Shown here piece by piece: positions 46,401 to 49,055 of a stretch of DNA of 64,000 nucleotides. Position numbers and translations under genes: made by a program. The stretch's first letter is position 1; the number at the start of each line of letters is the position of its first letter. Source of the DNA: Lineus longissimus (taxonomy: Eukaryota > Nemertea > Pilidiophora > Heteronemertea > Lineidae); contig NC_088315.1 in assembly GCF_910592395.1 (NCBI RefSeq), forward strand, positions 19,014,219 to 19,078,218, written 5' to 3'. The notes under the pieces are model-generated. The model was not told where the DNA came from, did not search any database, and saw nothing but the letters and a program-made list of their open reading frames with translations.

Positions 46401-47980
46401 TACTCTTAACGTCATAAACAACCACTGTTAGAACACCACAAAGCTATCAGTCCATTCCAATATTGTGATAATGACCAGATGAACAAGCAAGAACAGAAAG
46501 CGTTGAATTATATATCAATTCTGACATCACCAAGGGGACAAGTCGATGATTGCATATACAATAAATCAAAAGTGACCGCTGGATCTCATCAGGTGCATAA
46601 TGTGATTGAATCGTCACAATGGTTAAAGGGGTACACCGTTGGTAATTACTGGTGGTCCAGGAAAATAGAAATGCAGTTATACACAATGCCGTAGTGCAGT
46701 TATTATGGTCAAAATCAACAAGGGTCAGTTTTCATCCTCGAATTTAATAGTAGAATGCCCACGGATACAGAGAAATCGAGTACTCGACTTACCAGTGTAG
46801 TAGCCATAGTGTTGAAGATGCCTTTTCATGAAACTGTCATAGGGATTCTGGAAGGATACAAAACAATATTGCTACAAAAATTACCAAACAAACCCCCCCC
46901 CCCCACCTGGGGTATAAAAGGTCAAGGAAACCAATAACAGGTCACCTTATCACTTGTTGGTTGAGCAGCATGGCGAGAGGTTCTCATCGTACATATCGTC
47001 ATTCATTATGATACCACTTTTTCGGTGAGAATGCACTCTAGAATGTTTTATAGTCATCTTGTCTCTAATAGTCATCTTGTCTCTAATTGTCTTACCTAAT
47101 GTCTTATAGTCTCAGTTTTATCTATTATTGTTTAAAACAGCAAAATTATTGTATGCATTGAATTTTTTTTTTTTTTTTAAATTACCCGTAAATGTAAAGC
47201 GCCTTGAAGTGTTTTACAAAAGGCGCTATATAAATTGTCTTAATAATAATAATAATAATACGCACTAGAAGCTACCTGGATGAGATATCACTTGAACCCA
47301 GAGCTCGAGATTTCTGGCTTTTTAAGTGAAGTGTATTATTGATTTTTAAGAGTTATCTTTTTGGAACACCCAGCAGATATATCACTGGCGCATGAATATT
47401 ACCCATACGTTTAACAGTAGCACGATTTGTACAGTCAAATTATTTCAGATGAGAGTGTCGTGGTAATTTATTCCATGCCATGCAGGCTCCATCCATCAAA
47501 CATTCATGAAAGATTTTCTATCAAATATTGACAGAGTTGATTACAAGCAGCGGTTTGTTGTACTGTGATAACCAGGCTGAAGGAGACTAACGATAAGGCG
47601 GTCTGTAACTAACGTCAATGAAATATCGAACACGAAGCTGAGAATTCTTTTAGCTCCAACATGAATTTCATGTACGTAACTTTCGTTATTTGTAATACAG
47701 TAGAACATCTCTATTAAGGACACCTTCTGGACTGTGAAGTGCTGTGCTTATTAGAGAGGTGTCCTGATTAGAGAGGTCAAATTGAATGGAAACGACCAAT
47801 TTGGGACTAGAACTAGTGTCCTTAATAGAGAGGTTGTCCTTAATGGAGATGTGTCCGCTAAGGAAGGTTTCGCTGTAATAAGACAATTTCTAAAATTAAC
47901 CAACTTTGAACTACACTGTATATCTTTGTTATTCCAAAGACACTCACCACATCATACCACTCTTGTTTTCCGTTACTCAT
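1160..47980 (-). CDS. AGBL2/AGBL3-like: Cytosolic carboxypeptidase 2/3-like (tubulin deglutamylase), 27-exon gene
   Basis: Peptidase family M14 metallocarboxypeptidase. Known CCP2/CCP3 proteins trim glutamate side chains and C-terminal residues from tubulin in cilia and basal bodies. The spliced model joins 27 exons in frame and encodes about 1,233 residues. A short N-terminal block (residues 12-29) resembles the start of vertebrate AGBL2. The N-terminal beta-sandwich domain spans roughly residues 205-440 and the catalytic domain about 445-711. Zinc ligands are seen in HPGE (His500, Glu503) and the HGH motif (596-598). RDLNR is at 556-560, and the putative catalytic Glu669 sits in TLEATF. After the domain come an acidic/serine stretch, a Lys-rich stretch and a tail of about 450 residues, longer than the roughly 900-residue vertebrate proteins. 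The start is the first ATG in frame with exon 2. Exon assignments are by eye; the last exon's 3' part is least certain. Confidence 0.93.
1901..2104 (-). CDS. AGBL2/AGBL3-like: AGBL2/3-like exon 26
   Basis: Residues about 1065-1131: Ser/Pro/Asn-rich with a basic patch ([14 protein letters not shown]). Acceptor ATTTTTCAG, donor GTAAAT, phase 1 both sides. Probably disordered tail. Confidence 0.82.
2392..2670. mobile_element. Inverted-repeat element (MITE-like)
   Basis: Arms of about 45 bp face each other: ATTAGCCTCATAGCATAATT at the left and its complement near 2645. No coding capacity. Confidence 0.7.
2802..2891 (-). CDS. AGBL2/AGBL3-like: AGBL2/3-like exon 25
   Basis: Residues about 1035-1063 ([20 protein letters not shown]). 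Two acceptors lie 7 bases apart. Only the second (GGGCACAG) keeps the frame; the first would bring in a stop. Donor GTGAGT, phase 1 both sides. Confidence 0.78.
2892..4486. other. Intron between exons 25 and 24
   Basis: Contains a short GATTTC tandem at 3008-3030, a doubled AAGGTCAAGGTCAAAGCA at about 3350-3390, AT-rich sequence, and the small 28-bp array at 4331-4452. No gene seen. Confidence 0.6.
4331..4452. repeat. 28-bp tandem repeat, about 4 copies
   Basis: CAGGTCACACCGAATATCAG-CTATATTA units at 4370, 4398 and 4426, with a degenerate copy before. It ends just downstream of the exon 24 donor. Confidence 0.9.
4487..4705 (-). CDS. AGBL2/AGBL3-like: AGBL2/3-like exon 24
   Basis: Residues about 962-1033, including [20 protein letters not shown] and [17 protein letters not shown]. 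Acceptor TTTCTCTAG, donor GTATTA, phase 1 both sides. A Pro-rich tail segment. Confidence 0.82.
5466..5642 (-). CDS. AGBL2/AGBL3-like: AGBL2/3-like exon 23
   Basis: Residues about 903-960 ([20 protein letters not shown], then [17 protein letters not shown]). Acceptor CGCACAG, donor GTAATG, phase 1 both sides. GC-rich against its surroundings; no known domain recognised. Confidence 0.84.
5947..6090. mobile_element. Short MITE with GGGCCCAGTTG ends
   Basis: TTGCTCAATCGGAGTCAGC at the left is complementary to GCTGATACCGATTGAACAA at the right. About 145 bp, non-coding. Confidence 0.65.
6290..6485. repeat. Imperfect inverted repeat
   Basis: TCAAATTGAATAT near 6305 and ATATTCAATTTGA near 6458, with GACTGGTTCCTC / GAGGAACCAG outside them. 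Possibly an old MITE. Confidence 0.4.
6790..7353. mobile_element. TTAAGGGTTGAC-family element, interrupted by a nested MITE
   Basis: Ends carry GGGCTGACCATAGG and its complement CCTATGGTCAATCCTTAGG. The interior AATGAAGTGAATGTCAATTT... is palindromic. A 335-bp TTAA element (6970-7304) splits it at its TTAGGATTTC site. Confidence 0.8.
6970..7304. mobile_element. TTAA-flanked MITE, family A, copy 1
   Basis: TTGAAGGGTAACTCGTG at the left and AGTATCACTTTAA at the right; about 335 bp. TTAA targets suggest piggyBac or Kolobok mobilisation (inference). Contains TGACGTCA and a degenerate open frame with no protein match that I know. Confidence 0.8.
7965..8034 (-). CDS. AGBL2/AGBL3-like: AGBL2/3-like exon 22
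   Basis: Residues about 879-901 ([20 protein letters not shown]), acceptor CGTTTCAG, donor GTATTT, phases 0 in and 1 out. Supported by phase and GC-rich, codon-like composition in an AT-rich intron setting. Confidence 0.82.
8200..8349 (-). CDS. AGBL2/AGBL3-like: AGBL2/3-like exon 21
   Basis: Residues about 829-878, with a basic [11 protein letters not shown] patch and [13 protein letters not shown]. Acceptor TTTCCAG, unusual donor GTTGGT, phase 0 both sides. No counterpart recognised in vertebrate AGBL2. Confidence 0.83.
8690..8865. repeat. Palindromic element with a tight central hairpin
   Basis: GGGGGAAAACAC faces GTGTTTTTCCCC at 8766-8794, and AGTATAATGAAAGT faces ACTTTCATTATACT farther out. 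MITE-like. Confidence 0.6.
9539..9688 (-). CDS. AGBL2/AGBL3-like: AGBL2/3-like exon 20 (Lys-rich)
   Basis: Residues about 779-828 starting [14 protein letters not shown], the equivalent of the poly-Lys stretch in AGBL2; possibly a microtubule- or nucleus-targeting patch (inference). Acceptor ACTTCAG, donor GTAATG, phase 0. Confidence 0.9.
9761..9981. mobile_element. 221-bp foldback MITE, copy 1
   Basis: About 100-bp near-perfect terminal inverted repeats starting GTGACTCGCTCTACCAAAAC, with a short loop. Flanked by direct ATTT (9757-9760 and 9982-9985), a 4-bp target duplication. Confidence 0.92.
10130..10230 (-). mobile_element. tRNA-derived SINE fragment
   Basis: On the minus strand, CTAGTGGTTAACACTGCTGG resembles an A box and GGACCCAGGTGAGATCC a B box. 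Truncated. Confidence 0.5.
10419..10488 (-). CDS. AGBL2/AGBL3-like: AGBL2/3-like exon 19 (small)
   Basis: Seventy bases encoding [20 protein letters not shown], which matches [15 protein letters not shown] of AGBL2. Acceptor TTCTTACAG, donor GTAAAG. It changes phase 2 to 0 and is the only piece found that keeps exons 18 and 20 in one frame. Confidence 0.9.
11242..11372 (-). CDS. AGBL2/AGBL3-like: AGBL2/3-like exon 18
   Basis: Residues about 712-754: a charged helix ([20 protein letters not shown]) then [12 protein letters not shown], matching the LKELLRQEI...SDISLSD region after the AGBL2 domain. Acceptor ATTTTCAG, donor GTACGA, phases 0 in and 2 out. Confidence 0.92.
11461..11734 (+). mobile_element. 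Pogo/Tigger-like MITE
   Basis: Ends TACAGTGGACCCTCCCTTAG and AGAGAGGTTCTACTGTA, interior copies of TCTCTATTAAGGACA. The CAG...CTG ends with flanking TA fit pogo-type elements (inference). Confidence 0.8.
11929..12056. repeat. 64-bp direct duplication
   Basis: GCGTGATTGTCC...AACTAGGGCTTAAC occurs twice with a 64-bp spacing (11929 and 11993). Confidence 0.85.
12060..13170. other. Intron sequence without recognised gene
   Basis: Part of the 3.6-kb intron between exons 18 and 17. No splice-bounded coding block, repeat array or palindrome recognised. Confidence 0.5.
13179..13360 (+). mobile_element. Pogo/Tigger-like MITE
   Basis: TACAGTAGAACCTCCCTTAG at the left and AGAGAGGTTCTACTGTA at the right; 182 bp. 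Confidence 0.85.
13361..14734. other. AT-rich intron sequence
   Basis: Long A/T runs (13860-13920, 14310-14330). No coding exon, palindrome or array recognised. Confidence 0.5.
14735..14945 (-). mobile_element. tRNA-derived SINE, family 1
   Basis: Minus strand: GGCCTGGTGGTTAGGGCGTC (A box) then GGTTGTAGGCC (B box), then a body GGTAACCTCTTTCTGATGTG shared with the plus-strand copy at 20.45 kb. It ends about 65 bp from exon 17. Confidence 0.8.
15011..15238 (-). CDS. AGBL2/AGBL3-like: AGBL2/3-like exon 17 (catalytic Glu)
   Basis: Residues about 636-711: [20 protein letters not shown] and [12 protein letters not shown], with Glu669 as the likely catalytic base, ending [15 protein letters not shown]. 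Acceptor CTTTTCAG, donor GTAGGT, phase 0 both sides. It ends the catalytic domain. Confidence 0.97.
15261..15601. mobile_element. TTAA-flanked MITE, family A, copy 2
   Basis: TTAAAGCCAAAGTATAACTC to TCACTTTAA, closely matching copy 1. Its end is only 23 bp from the exon 17 acceptor. Confidence 0.88.
15732..15965. mobile_element. Member of a diverged inverted-repeat family (TGTCGC...GCGACA)
   Basis: Diverged blocks of GCAATTTAAATCGCATGTGA and CAATAATCACTTGTCTGC type. Related blocks occur near 1.74, 19.3, 19.8, 42.8, 62.5 and 63.95 kb. Confidence 0.45.
16081..16240 (-). CDS. AGBL2/AGBL3-like: AGBL2/3-like exon 16 (HGH motif)
   Basis: Residues about 583-635: [20 protein letters not shown] contains the third zinc-ligand region, then [12 protein letters not shown]. 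Acceptor CTTTTCAG; the donor GTTAGG is weaker than its neighbours. Phases 2 in and 0 out. Confidence 0.97.
16706..16875 (-). CDS. AGBL2/AGBL3-like: AGBL2/3-like exon 15
   Basis: Residues about 526-581: [20 protein letters not shown] followed by [10 protein letters not shown], the family signature around the substrate-binding Asn/Arg pair. Acceptor TTTTTCAG, donor GTAAGA, phases 0 in and 2 out. Confidence 0.97.
16928..17107 (+). mobile_element. Pogo/Tigger-like MITE
   Basis: TACAGTAGAACCTCCCTTAC to AGAGAGGTACTACTGTA, 180 bp, starting about 50 bp upstream of the exon 15 acceptor. Confidence 0.87.
17319..17429 (-). CDS. AGBL2/AGBL3-like: AGBL2/3-like exon 14 (zinc-binding HxxE)
   Basis: Residues about 489-525: [24 protein letters not shown] supplies the first two zinc ligands (His500, Glu503) of M14 carboxypeptidases. 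Acceptor CTCTTGCAG, donor GTAAGG, phase 0 both sides. Confidence 0.97.
17461..17590. repeat. 44-bp tandem repeat, 3 copies
   Basis: ATGCAGATGTTGGATTGAAT units at 17461, 17505 and 17549, in the intron upstream of exon 14. Confidence 0.92.
18240..18377 (-). CDS. AGBL2/AGBL3-like: AGBL2/3-like exon 13
   Basis: Residues about 443-488: [18 protein letters not shown] matches the CRSLAGNTVYLLTITNPS block of the catalytic domain. Acceptor GTTTTTAG, donor GTAAGA, phase 0 both sides. Confidence 0.96.
18672..18971. mobile_element. TTAA-flanked MITE, family A, copy 3 (internally deleted)
   Basis: Same ends as copies 1, 2 and 4 but lacks about 40 bp, the GC-rich middle containing TGACGTCA. It ends 28 bp from exon 12. 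Confidence 0.87.
18999..19119 (-). CDS. AGBL2/AGBL3-like: AGBL2/3-like exon 12
   Basis: Residues about 403-442: [20 protein letters not shown] then [10 protein letters not shown], the end of the N-domain and start of the M14 fold. Acceptor GATTTCAG, donor GTAATG, phases 2 in and 0 out. Confidence 0.97.
19250..19930. mobile_element. Two members of the TGTCGC inverted-repeat family
   Basis: 19262-19473 and about 19750-19925 share GCAAACAAGCACTTTTTGTC, GATCATGATC and GACAAAAATTGCCTGTTTGC blocks arranged as inverted arms. No coding potential. Confidence 0.5.
20273..20432 (-). mobile_element. Diverged pogo/Tigger-like MITE
   Basis: ACAGTAGAACCTCTCTATTT at the left and AGAGAGGTTCCAG at the right. 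The AATTGGAATGGAAA...GGTGTCC order puts it in reverse orientation. Confidence 0.65.
20453..20650 (+). mobile_element. tRNA-derived SINE, family 1
   Basis: GGCCTACTGGTAGAGGTGTC (A box region), GGTTCAAGGCC (B box), then the GGTAACCTCTTTCCGATGCG body shared with 14.74-14.95 kb. Confidence 0.8.
20801..20922 (-). CDS. AGBL2/AGBL3-like: AGBL2/3-like exon 11
   Basis: Residues about 362-401: [15 protein letters not shown]...IGWKRFG, the GMKPLLYS/IGWRR segment of CCPs. Acceptor CTTTTTCAG, donor GTAAGG, phases 0 in and 2 out. Confidence 0.95.
21011..21356. repeat. 62-bp tandem repeat, 5 copies, bracketed by inverted repeats
   Basis: TACTACAGTTTTCTACAGAG units at 21031, 21093, 21155, 21217 and 21279. 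AAAGACTAGTAAATGCTTTT at the left is complementary to AAAAGCATTTACTAGTCTTT at the right, so the array sits between the arms of a foldback element. Confidence 0.92.
21371..21462 (-). mobile_element. Truncated pogo/Tigger-like MITE at a splice donor
   Basis: On the minus strand TACAGTGTTACCTCCCTAAG follows GTAAG of the exon 10 donor directly. The other end is lost near 21371. Confidence 0.75.
21468..21600 (-). CDS. AGBL2/AGBL3-like: AGBL2/3-like exon 10
   Basis: Residues about 318-361: [20 protein letters not shown], then FRVSNTR and IVNHLK, all near-identical to the family consensus. Acceptor ATCTTCAG, donor GTAAGT, phases 2 in and 0 out. A pogo-like end starts at intron position +6. Confidence 0.97.
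21631..21880 (+). mobile_element. tRNA-derived SINE, family 2
   Basis: AGCACTGTGGAGGAGAGTCG then GGGTTCAACTCCTGG, a good B box. It begins about 30 bp upstream of the exon 10 acceptor, in the opposite orientation to the gene. Confidence 0.7.
21958..22091 (-). CDS. AGBL2/AGBL3-like: AGBL2/3-like exon 9
   Basis: Residues about 273-316. It includes SRVGGHR and [18 protein letters not shown], the hallmark FESRFESGNLxKAV motif of the CCP N-terminal domain. Acceptor GTTTCAG, donor GTAAGT, phases 0 in and 2 out. Confidence 0.96.
22411..22855. mobile_element. TTAAGGGTTGAC-family half element, interrupted
   Basis: Right half only: TTTAGGATTTCAAGTTCTAG to GTCAACCCTTAGG, split by another inverted-repeat element at 22453-22837. 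It abuts the exon 8 donor. Confidence 0.75.
22453..22837. mobile_element. Nested inverted-repeat element with GTACACCAC ends
   Basis: Left CTGCGCGTACACCACGAAAT pairs with right CAGGTGGTGTACGTGCGG. The inside is GC-rich and partly palindromic. Confidence 0.75.
22865..22950 (-). CDS. AGBL2/AGBL3-like: AGBL2/3-like exon 8
   Basis: Residues about 245-272, containing [16 protein letters not shown] (family: KKGTVVYQ...). Acceptor GCTTGCAG, donor GTAAGT, phases 1 in and 0 out. A transposon end begins about ten bases past the donor. Confidence 0.9.
23090..23340. other. A/T-rich intron stretch
   Basis: Poly-A/T runs and AAAAATTTTGAAATTTTTG type sequence between exons 8 and 7; nothing else recognised. 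Confidence 0.5.
23361..23443 (-). CDS. AGBL2/AGBL3-like: AGBL2/3-like exon 7
   Basis: Residues about 217-243: [20 protein letters not shown], matching PIECEVIKENIHHIEW of AGBL2. Acceptor TTTTTCAG, donor GTAAGT, phases 2 in and 1 out. Confidence 0.93.
23724..23862 (-). CDS. AGBL2/AGBL3-like: AGBL2/3-like exon 6
   Basis: Residues about 171-215, including [15 protein letters not shown] and GPQQAARW, which align with the PRLREPQELF...APRW segment just before the N-domain of AGBL2. Acceptor TTTTACAG, donor GTAAGT, phases 1 in and 2 out. Confidence 0.92.
23870..25300. other. Intron between exons 6 and 5
   Basis: No array, palindrome or coding block recognised. An imperfect inverted repeat (AGCAGTCACTATTTGGTTTT-like with ACCAAATAGTTG) lies near 24030-24110. 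Confidence 0.45.
25306..25470 (-). CDS. AGBL2/AGBL3-like: AGBL2/3-like exon 5
   Basis: Residues about 116-169, phase 1 in and out, ending in a very acidic run ([11 protein letters not shown]) before a GTAATC donor. The donor side is convincing. The acceptor (GCTGTAG) was chosen because it is the one that keeps phase, and its pyrimidine tract is weak, so the far boundary may move. Confidence 0.65.
26095..26398. repeat. 30-bp minisatellite
   Basis: About 10 units of GTAGCTGAATTCCGTGTAGC-TTCTTCTTCC. The minus strand stays open because the unit is 10 codons ([10 protein letters not shown]). Judged non-coding: it is intronic and has no splice-supported flanks. Confidence 0.92.
26400..27890. other. 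Intron sequence, no gene recognised
   Basis: AT-rich, with a C-run at 27072-27081. A plus-strand open frame at 27260-27616 (118 residues) has no recognisable family and unconvincing composition. Confidence 0.45.
27895..28290. repeat. 33-bp minisatellite, 12 copies
   Basis: Units AATACATCCTTATTAGGGCT-AAATAATGCATAC, highly uniform. Eleven-codon units leave both strands open over about 160 codons. Confidence 0.96.
28400..28555. repeat. Short G-rich tandem repeat
   Basis: Variants of GGGGTGTTTGCAGGGTTG in several tandem copies, with G-runs spaced by 5-12 bases. Confidence 0.85.
28577..29422. repeat. 105-bp minisatellite, about 8 copies
   Basis: Units start GCCAATGAAGTGTTC (28681, 28786, ...) and contain GGATGGACAATGGGGGTTGG. 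The array ends about 30 bp from carboxypeptidase exon 4. Confidence 0.95.
29450..29572 (-). CDS. AGBL2/AGBL3-like: AGBL2/3-like exon 4
   Basis: Residues about 75-114 ([20 protein letters not shown]...), phase 1 in and out, acceptor GTCTCCAG and a strong GTGAGT donor. It lies between the 105-bp tandem array and a pogo-like MITE. Chosen for its splice signals and phase; no family motif recognised. Confidence 0.75.
29592..29868 (-). mobile_element. Pogo/Tigger-like MITE with internal duplication
   Basis: ACAGTATAACCTCTATTG to AGAGAGGTTCCACTGTA. The AATTGAATGG...CCAATTTGGGACCAAAACTA block is present twice. It begins 20 bp upstream of the exon 4 acceptor. Confidence 0.85.
30511..30686. repeat. 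88-bp tandem duplication
   Basis: ACCTTTCCCTGAAGATGGCG begins both copies (30511 and 30599), which differ at a few bases. Confidence 0.9.
30788..30919 (-). CDS. AGBL2/AGBL3-like: AGBL2/3-like exon 3
   Basis: Residues about 31-73, phase 1 on both sides, acceptor ATTTCCAG and donor GTAAGT. It is acidic and serine-rich ([15 protein letters not shown]), a low-conservation linker. Phase match with exons 2 and 4 supports it. Confidence 0.85.
30953..31140 (+). mobile_element. tRNA-derived SINE, family 3
   Basis: TGGTTAGAGTGCTGGGCTCA (A box), GTGGATTCGACTCTCGCC (B box), then CAGCAAGACACTTAACCC. It begins about 30 bp upstream of the exon 3 acceptor. Confidence 0.8.
31693..31885. repeat. Tandem repeat of about 50 bp, 4 copies
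   Basis: Units with CGGAGA(A)GTGGTTAGCT...GACTCGGAGA; diverged. Confidence 0.8.
31890..32580. other. Intron sequence, nothing recognised
   Basis: Inside the 16-kb intron 2. No coding block, array or inverted repeat recognised. Confidence 0.45.
32604..33081. mobile_element. Long-TIR element with 9-bp target duplication
   Basis: Arms start GCTAAAAGGGTGAATGTCG and end CGACATCCACCCTTTCAGC, and extend over 100 bp to CATTACACTAGACAAA. CCTAGTGAG flanks it on both sides (32595-32603 and 33082-33090). The 9-bp duplication and long arms fit Mutator-like elements (inference). The left arm is split by a 221-bp MITE. Confidence 0.85.
32641..32861. mobile_element. 221-bp foldback MITE, copy 2
   Basis: Same length and near-identical to 9761-9981, flanked by AAAT on both sides (32637-32640 and 32862-32865). 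It sits in the left arm of the element at 32604-33081. Confidence 0.95.
33091..33135 (+). mobile_element. Pogo-like MITE remnant
   Basis: ACCTCTCTATTAAGGACAAC continues the GGGAACCTCC left of 32595, so the long-TIR element landed in a pogo-like copy. Confidence 0.65.
33624..34028. mobile_element. AATAGCATTCCGCGAAG element, copy 1
   Basis: AATAGCATTCCGCGAAG at the left and CTTCGCGGAATGCTATT ending at 33994. A further 34 bp after it is also shared with copy 2. Contains CACGTGAC. Confidence 0.85.
34045..34120 (-). mobile_element. tRNA-derived SINE fragment
   Basis: Minus strand: GCGGTTTACACTGCTGGCTT (A box) and GGGCTCGAGTTCAGTCCCG (B box). Confidence 0.6.
34611..35268. mobile_element. TTAAGGGTTGAC-family element, interrupted
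   Basis: GAGGGTCGACTAAAGGCACC at the left and GATCAACCCTTAAG at the right. The interior resumes at AAAGCAATTAGAACGTC after an inserted element of about 430 bp. Confidence 0.75.
34660..35093. mobile_element. Nested inverted-repeat element with GCCGCCAACTT ends
   Basis: GCAGCCCACTAGCCGCCAAC pairs with GTTGGCGGCTGGTGTGCTGC. GC-rich against the flanks. TAAAG-like sequence at both borders. Confidence 0.8.
35598..36002. mobile_element. AATAGCATTCCGCGAAG element, copy 2
   Basis: Near-identical to copy 1 at 33.6 kb, including the 34-bp extension ending TTTCAGCTGC. The left flanks of the two differ completely. Confidence 0.88.
36003..36808. other. Intron sequence, nothing recognised
   Basis: No gene, array or palindrome recognised. 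Confidence 0.45.
36810..36989 (+). mobile_element. Pogo/Tigger-like MITE
   Basis: TACAGTGGAACCTCTCTTAG to GATAGAGAGGTTCTATATA; the right end is altered. Confidence 0.82.
36995..38155. other. AT-rich intron sequence
   Basis: AT-rich, without a recognised coding block or repeat. Confidence 0.45.
38160..38225 (+). mobile_element. tRNA-derived SINE head fragment
   Basis: GGTAGTGGTTTGTTGTGGAA then a B box GGGTTCAAACC. Confidence 0.5.
38225..38372 (-). mobile_element. Diverged pogo-like MITE
   Basis: AAATGCTGTCCTTAATTGAG, GGTGTCCTGATTGCAGAGGT and AGGAAGGTTGCACT in the reverse order of the family. Confidence 0.65.
38958..39158 (+). mobile_element. Pogo/Tigger-like MITE
   Basis: TACAGTAGAACCTCTCTTAG to AGAGAGGTTCTACTGTA, one of the best-preserved copies; the TCTCTATTAAGGACAACC unit is repeated near its left end. 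Confidence 0.9.
39508..39870. mobile_element. 363-bp MITE with TA target and 40-bp inverted ends
   Basis: ATGCAAGTATCAATTCGT at the left pairs with ACGAATTGATACTTGCAT at the right, with C/G runs inside; TA on both sides (39506-39507 and 39871-39872). Confidence 0.88.
40081..40302. mobile_element. TTAA-flanked MITE, family B, copy 1
   Basis: TTAAAGGGGGACTATAGGCA to GCCTATATTGTCCCTTTAA, 222 bp. Confidence 0.9.
40450..40715. mobile_element. AATAGCATTCCGCGAAG element, copy 3 (reverse, partial)
   Basis: Reverse complement of copies 1-2 from CTTCGCGGAATGCTATT leftwards, losing similarity past GGCTTTCTAACTGG. Confidence 0.85.
40965..41175 (+). mobile_element. Two diverged pogo-like fragments in tandem
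   Basis: CCTCTCTATCAGGACACC...GAGGAGGTACC, followed by TACAGTCGAACCTCCCTTAA...TTGATCCCAAATTGG. Confidence 0.65.
41489..41822. mobile_element. TTAA-flanked MITE, family A, copy 4
   Basis: TTTAAAGGGTAACTCGTGTC to AGTATGAATTTAA, 334 bp. It lies 12 bp from a TTAAGGGTTGAC-family element. Confidence 0.88.
41835..42050. mobile_element. TTAAGGGTTGAC-family element, uninterrupted
   Basis: TTAAGGGTTGACCATAGGCA to GCCTATGGTCACG; the palindromic arms include TTTTGGCTATAACTTGAAAT and its complement. Confidence 0.8.
42055..44840. other. Intron sequence, nothing firmly recognised
   Basis: A small TGTCGC-family piece lies at about 42752-42840. Open frames on the minus strand near 43.1, 44.2 and 44.5 kb lack motifs or convincing splice sites. 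Confidence 0.45.
44853..45186. repeat. 21-bp minisatellite, about 16 copies
   Basis: Units GTGATGTGGCATTTTACGGT-A. Seven-codon units keep both strands open; judged non-coding. Confidence 0.95.
45720..45942. mobile_element. TTAA-flanked MITE, family B, copy 2
   Basis: TTAAAGAGGGACTATAGGCA to ATTGTCCCTTTAA, closely matching 40081-40302. Confidence 0.9.
45945..46790. other. Intron sequence before exon 2
   Basis: No array, palindrome or splice-supported coding block recognised. Confidence 0.45.
46793..46847 (-). CDS. AGBL2/AGBL3-like: AGBL2/3-like exon 2
   Basis: Encodes [18 protein letters not shown] (residues 12-29), clearly like the DPYEDFMYRHLQYYGYF block near the start of vertebrate AGBL2. 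Acceptor CCTTCCAG, donor GTAAGT, phases 0 in and 1 out. It is isolated by a 16-kb intron from exon 3. Confidence 0.9.
47155..47262 (+). mobile_element. SINE/LINE 3' tail with (AAT)n
   Basis: TGTAAAGCGCCTTGAAGTG...AAAGGCGCTATATAAAT followed by AAT repeats. This GCGC-hairpin tail is a widely shared retroposon 3' end in animal genomes. Confidence 0.7.
47696..47877 (-). mobile_element. Pogo/Tigger-like MITE
   Basis: TACAGTAGAACATCTCTATT to AAGGAAGGTTTCGCTGTA, reverse orientation, about 70 bp past the exon 1 donor. Confidence 0.85.
47948..47980 (-). CDS. AGBL2/AGBL3-like: AGBL2/3-like exon 1 (start codon, residues 1-11)
   Basis: Eleven codons beginning ATG AGT AAC and ending phase 0 at a GTGAGT donor. 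The next exon also starts in phase 0, so the join is in frame. The frame stays open five codons upstream of the ATG (ITSFK), so an upstream start through the 24-nt candidate exon at 48162-48185 is possible. Confidence 0.7.
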
Positions 47981-48161
47981 TTTGAATGATGTTATCTTGA
48001 GGTTCCGCTCATGACAGGAGTAAATCCAACCTTTTGATCAAATTTTTGGAATCGTTAGAAACAGATCTAGTTCTATCCTTCATCAGCGTCACAAAGATCA
48101 CCCTGCAGTGTTGACATCAAAGAAATCCATCTTATCTTGTTTAGTGGAAGTGATCACTCAC

Positions 48162-48185
48162 AAAATCTTCTTCGTCCAAACTGTC
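48162..48185 (-). other. Candidate 24-nt upstream micro-exon of the AGBL2/3-like gene
   Basis: Twenty-four bases bounded by a TTTCAG acceptor and a GTGAGT donor. It would read DSLDEEDF and is in frame with the ITSFK extension before exon 1. It could be a 5' UTR exon or give an alternative N-terminus. No first exon or start codon further upstream was identified. Confidence 0.4.
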
Positions 48186-48265
48186 CTGAAATTTGAAGAG
48201 GACATTGTAGTTTTATGACAATCGCATGAACAAATTGGCAATTCACTAATTGGCATCCAATCATT

Positions 48266-48362
48266 AATCAATTAATCAACCAATCAATCAATCAACCAAT
48301 CAATCAATCAATCATTCAACCCAATTAATCAATCAATCAATCAGTCAGTCAGTTAATCAAAG
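48266..48362. repeat. AATC-type simple repeat
   Basis: CAATCAATCAACCAATCAAT-type tetranucleotide run between the 5' candidate exon and RPL39. Confidence 0.9.
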
Positions 48363-48369
48363 CCATTGC

Positions 48370-49055
48370 GCTACATTCATGCACCGTTCTGCTGCCCTTA
48401 GGATACACAAAGATGAGCCAATATCTGTGTCTATGTATGACTATGAGGCTCAACAACTTTTTGACAAGCTTTTGATTTGAATTTTGACTGATTTGTCATT
48501 TTGTGTAAGGTTTTTGTCTTGAGCTGTCGAGTTCAGCACGAATTTGAGATGCTATCCGCAGAGCATTACCTAAAAAGTGATCGAATTCACCGTCCTGAAT
48601 TCCTATAAAGACAAGAAATTGAAAGGAAATCGAATCAAACGACATCGAATCTCAGTGATCACTGAAGATCGATCGTGTTTTGATCAGAGCCCAACAGCGC
48701 CAGTTTAATCTACAGTCGCATAGAAATATAGATCTTAAGCAAACCCTTGTAACTCACGTTATAGGTGGTAAAAATAGTTAGTCAATGATGAGCAACATAT
48801 GAAATATAGTTTAAGGGGTGAAGTCTTAGTTTTATTACTTTATCATGACACAAAACGCGAATTTATTGCACGCGGATTGATTTCACTTTCGTTGCCAGTG
48901 ACGCGCCCTCATCTCGCACTTTCGGCCAAATATCACAAACTCACTAAAGGCTCTAAATAGCCTGCTAAAATGTCACTTTACCAAGTAGAAAAAACCAATT
49001 TTGTTCAATATTTTCTAAACCATATAATTATAGGTGATTACATTTTTTGGATTTA
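48370..49055. promoter_or_regulatory. Probable shared promoter region, AGBL2/3-like (-) and RPL39 (+)
   Basis: The interval lies between divergent genes. It contains no repeat that I recognise and a GC-richer patch with GACGCGCCCTCATCTCGC near 48900. The start site of the minus-strand gene is not located. Confidence 0.4.
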
